The position numbers and the translations under genes were made by a program. Below are positions 13,803-14,732 of a stretch of DNA of 14,732 bases, piece by piece (position 1 is the stretch's first letter; every line of letters begins with the position of its first letter). This DNA comes from Bryobacteraceae bacterium (lineage in GTDB: Bacteria; Acidobacteriota; Terriglobia; Bryobacterales; Bryobacteraceae), in contig CANGVB010000019.1 of assembly GCA_947456995.1 (NCBI GenBank), positions 1 to 14,732 on the forward strand, in the 5' to 3' direction. The notes under the pieces were generated by a model. It was not told the origin of the DNA, did no database searches, and worked only from the letters and a program-made list of their open reading frames with translations.

Positions 13803-14495
13803 TCAGCGCCCGAAGACTTCTTTGAGCAGCGGGGTGATGCGGGCGGCAGGGTTGGTGCGGATCTGCTTTTCTTCTTCAGCTACCAGCAGGAAGATGCCGT
13901 CCACTGCTTTGGTTGTGACGTAGCCTTCGATGTCGATCGAATCGCTTCGCATGAAGGGGATTTGTTTGAAGCGGGCGGTCATGTCGTTGAAGGCCTTCAT
14001 GGCGCCAACGGCCTGCATGGATTCCGATATGGGCGGGCGGAAGGCGCAGATCAGTTTTTCGCTGGTGGTTTTGCGGAAGAAGTCGGTTGCTGCGGTATCG
14101 CCTCCTCGCAGCAACTGCAGGGCATCGCTGATGGTCATCTGCTTGAGTGCGCCGAGGAAGATCTCTTTGGCAGCCGGGGCGGCTTTCTCGGCTGCGCGGT
14201 TCATGCCGAGTACGAAGTCATCGATGAGCTTGCCAGCGCCGACCAGTCGGAGGCCCTTCTCGACAGGCCTGAGTTTTTCGGGCAGCAGGATTTTGATGAG
14301 TGCACTTGCGAAGAAGCCGTCGGGCCTTGAGGCCAGGCCTACTGCGTTGGTGAGGCCGATCGTGAGCGCTTCTTTGATACCCAGGCCGTTCTTGTCGCCG
14401 TTAGATTTAGGCTTGAGCTTGCCGAAGATGTCTTTGAACTGCGCTTCGAGCGGGAGGCAGGCACACAGAAGAAGTTGCGATCGACGTGTCGTCAT
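13803..14495 (-). CDS. DUF4197 domain protein, probably exported
   Basis: The 230-residue protein matches DUF4197 (PF13852) across most of its length: IKEALTIGLTNAVGLASRPDG (40-60, given here as IKEALTIGL and the following helix), IKILLPEKLRPVEKGLR (67-83), FVLGMNRAAEKAAPAAKEIF (94-113), MTISDALQLLRGGDTAATDF (120-139), FRPPI (152-156), GYVTTKAVDGIFLLVAEEE (191-209) and IRTNPAARITPLLKEVFG (212-229). The function of the family is unknown; members are usually exported. The N-terminus MTTRRSQLLLCACLPLEAQF is a short signal peptide, possibly a lipoprotein signal with LCAC as an imperfect lipobox. No Shine-Dalgarno is evident. It starts 18 bases after the stop of a TPR protein on the same strand, so the two may be one transcript. 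Confidence 0.87.
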   Translation of the reverse strand: MTTRRSQLLLCACLPLEAQFKDIFGKLKPKSNGDKNGLGIKEALTIGLTNAVGLASRPDGFFASALIKILLPEKLRPVEKGLRLVGAGKLIDDFVLGMNRAAEKAAPAAKEIFLGALKQMTISDALQLLRGGDTAATDFFRKTTSEKLICAFRPPISESMQAVGAMKAFNDMTARFKQIPFMRSDSIDIEGYVTTKAVDGIFLLVAEEEKQIRTNPAARITPLLKEVFGR

Positions 14496-14513
14496 AGTGT
14501 TATGAGTTTACGA

Positions 14514-14732
14514 TCATTGCATGCCACTCTTTTTTGCCGGGCTCTGGAGGCTTTGGTGGAGCTGGCGCTCGCGGGCGGCGAGGGTTGGCTTTTGCAAGCG
14601 GTCGTAAACGCGAGCGAGGCGATAGTGGGGCTCGGGCACTTTGGGGTTGAGTTGGATGGCGCGCTCGTAGGCTTGTGCAGCGGCGGTGAAGTCACGCTCA
14701 CGCTCGAGGAGCTGGCCGAGCTCGAAGGGGAA
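14514..14732 (-). CDS. C-terminal part of a TPR-repeat protein, 5' end outside the window
   Basis: Reading the minus strand from the window edge, a frame with no start codon runs 72 codons to TGA at 14516-14514. The end of one TPR unit is visible as LLERERDFTAAAQAYERAIQ then LNPKVPEPH, with the spacing of the TPR consensus (A at 8, Y, A at 20, P at 32). A second half-repeat, YRLARVYDRLQKPTLAARE, leads into a polar tail ending KKSGMQ. TPRs are helical protein-protein interaction modules; the partner and the full domain set are unknown. The competing frame with a start at 14701 is proline- and serine-rich shadow. The gene lies 18 bases upstream of the DUF4197 gene. Confidence 0.82.
   Translation of the reverse strand, partial: FPFELGQLLERERDFTAAAQAYERAIQLNPKVPEPHYRLARVYDRLQKPTLAARERQLHQSLQSPAKKSGMQ

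Noticed and set aside
14492..14701. Minus-strand 69-codon frame with a start near the right edge
   Set aside because: Pro/Ser/Thr-rich and in a different frame from the TPR-encoding sequence, which covers the same bases and has a clear repeat pattern.

Overview
The window reads as chromosomal DNA of a Gram-negative, moderately GC-rich bacterium. The best guess is an acidobacterium of the Solibacter/Bryobacter type. This rests on the combination of a DUF1080 secreted glycoside-hydrolase-like protein, a free-standing secreted TonB C-terminal-domain protein, a SecG with a long tail, and a complete chemotaxis operon. The assignment is an inference from gene content; no taxonomic marker gene is present. 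Genes are tightly packed and no gene-free stretch exceeds about 210 bases.

Left flank (1-3469). The 3' part of an alpha/beta-hydrolase esterase (+) converges on a minus-strand pair: a phosphofructokinase carrying the residues of pyrophosphate-dependent enzymes and, 2 bp after its stop, a class I SAM methyltransferase. Divergent from these is secG (+), followed by tRNA-Leu(GAG) and a strong intrinsic terminator.

Core (3470-12058). One plus-strand chemotaxis cluster: cheW, cheA, cheR, cheD, cheY, cheX, cheB, a secreted TonB-C protein, and a methyl-accepting chemotaxis protein, closed by a hairpin terminator. Several genes overlap or abut (cheA/cheR, cheY/cheX, cheX/cheB), so translation is probably coupled. 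Together they form a full sensory circuit. The MCP senses and controls CheA through CheW; CheA phosphorylates CheY and CheB; CheX dephosphorylates CheY; CheR, CheB and CheD tune the receptor. There is no CheZ and no flagellar or pilus gene in view, so the output machinery is unknown. Sequences resembling the sigma-28 (FliA/SigD) promoter lie before cheW, before the tonB-like gene and before the mcp gene. The first and last share the core TCGATAA with exact 15-nt spacing. The MCP appears to lack a HAMP domain and ends in a CheR/CheB-tether-like SFEEF.

Right flank (12059-14732). A minus-strand heme-type bacterioferritin is followed by a DUF1905 protein. Divergent from bacterioferritin is a secreted DUF1080 (3-keto-disaccharide hydrolase-like) protein with an extra C-terminal two-cysteine motif. 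A minus-strand pair closes the window: the 3' end of a TPR protein (no start in the window) and a DUF4197 protein.

No mobile element, CRISPR array or clear horizontally acquired block was seen. The most interesting points are the HAMP-less receptor, the TonB-C gene inside the chemotaxis operon, the repeated sigma-28-like sites and the predicted pyrophosphate specificity of the PFK.
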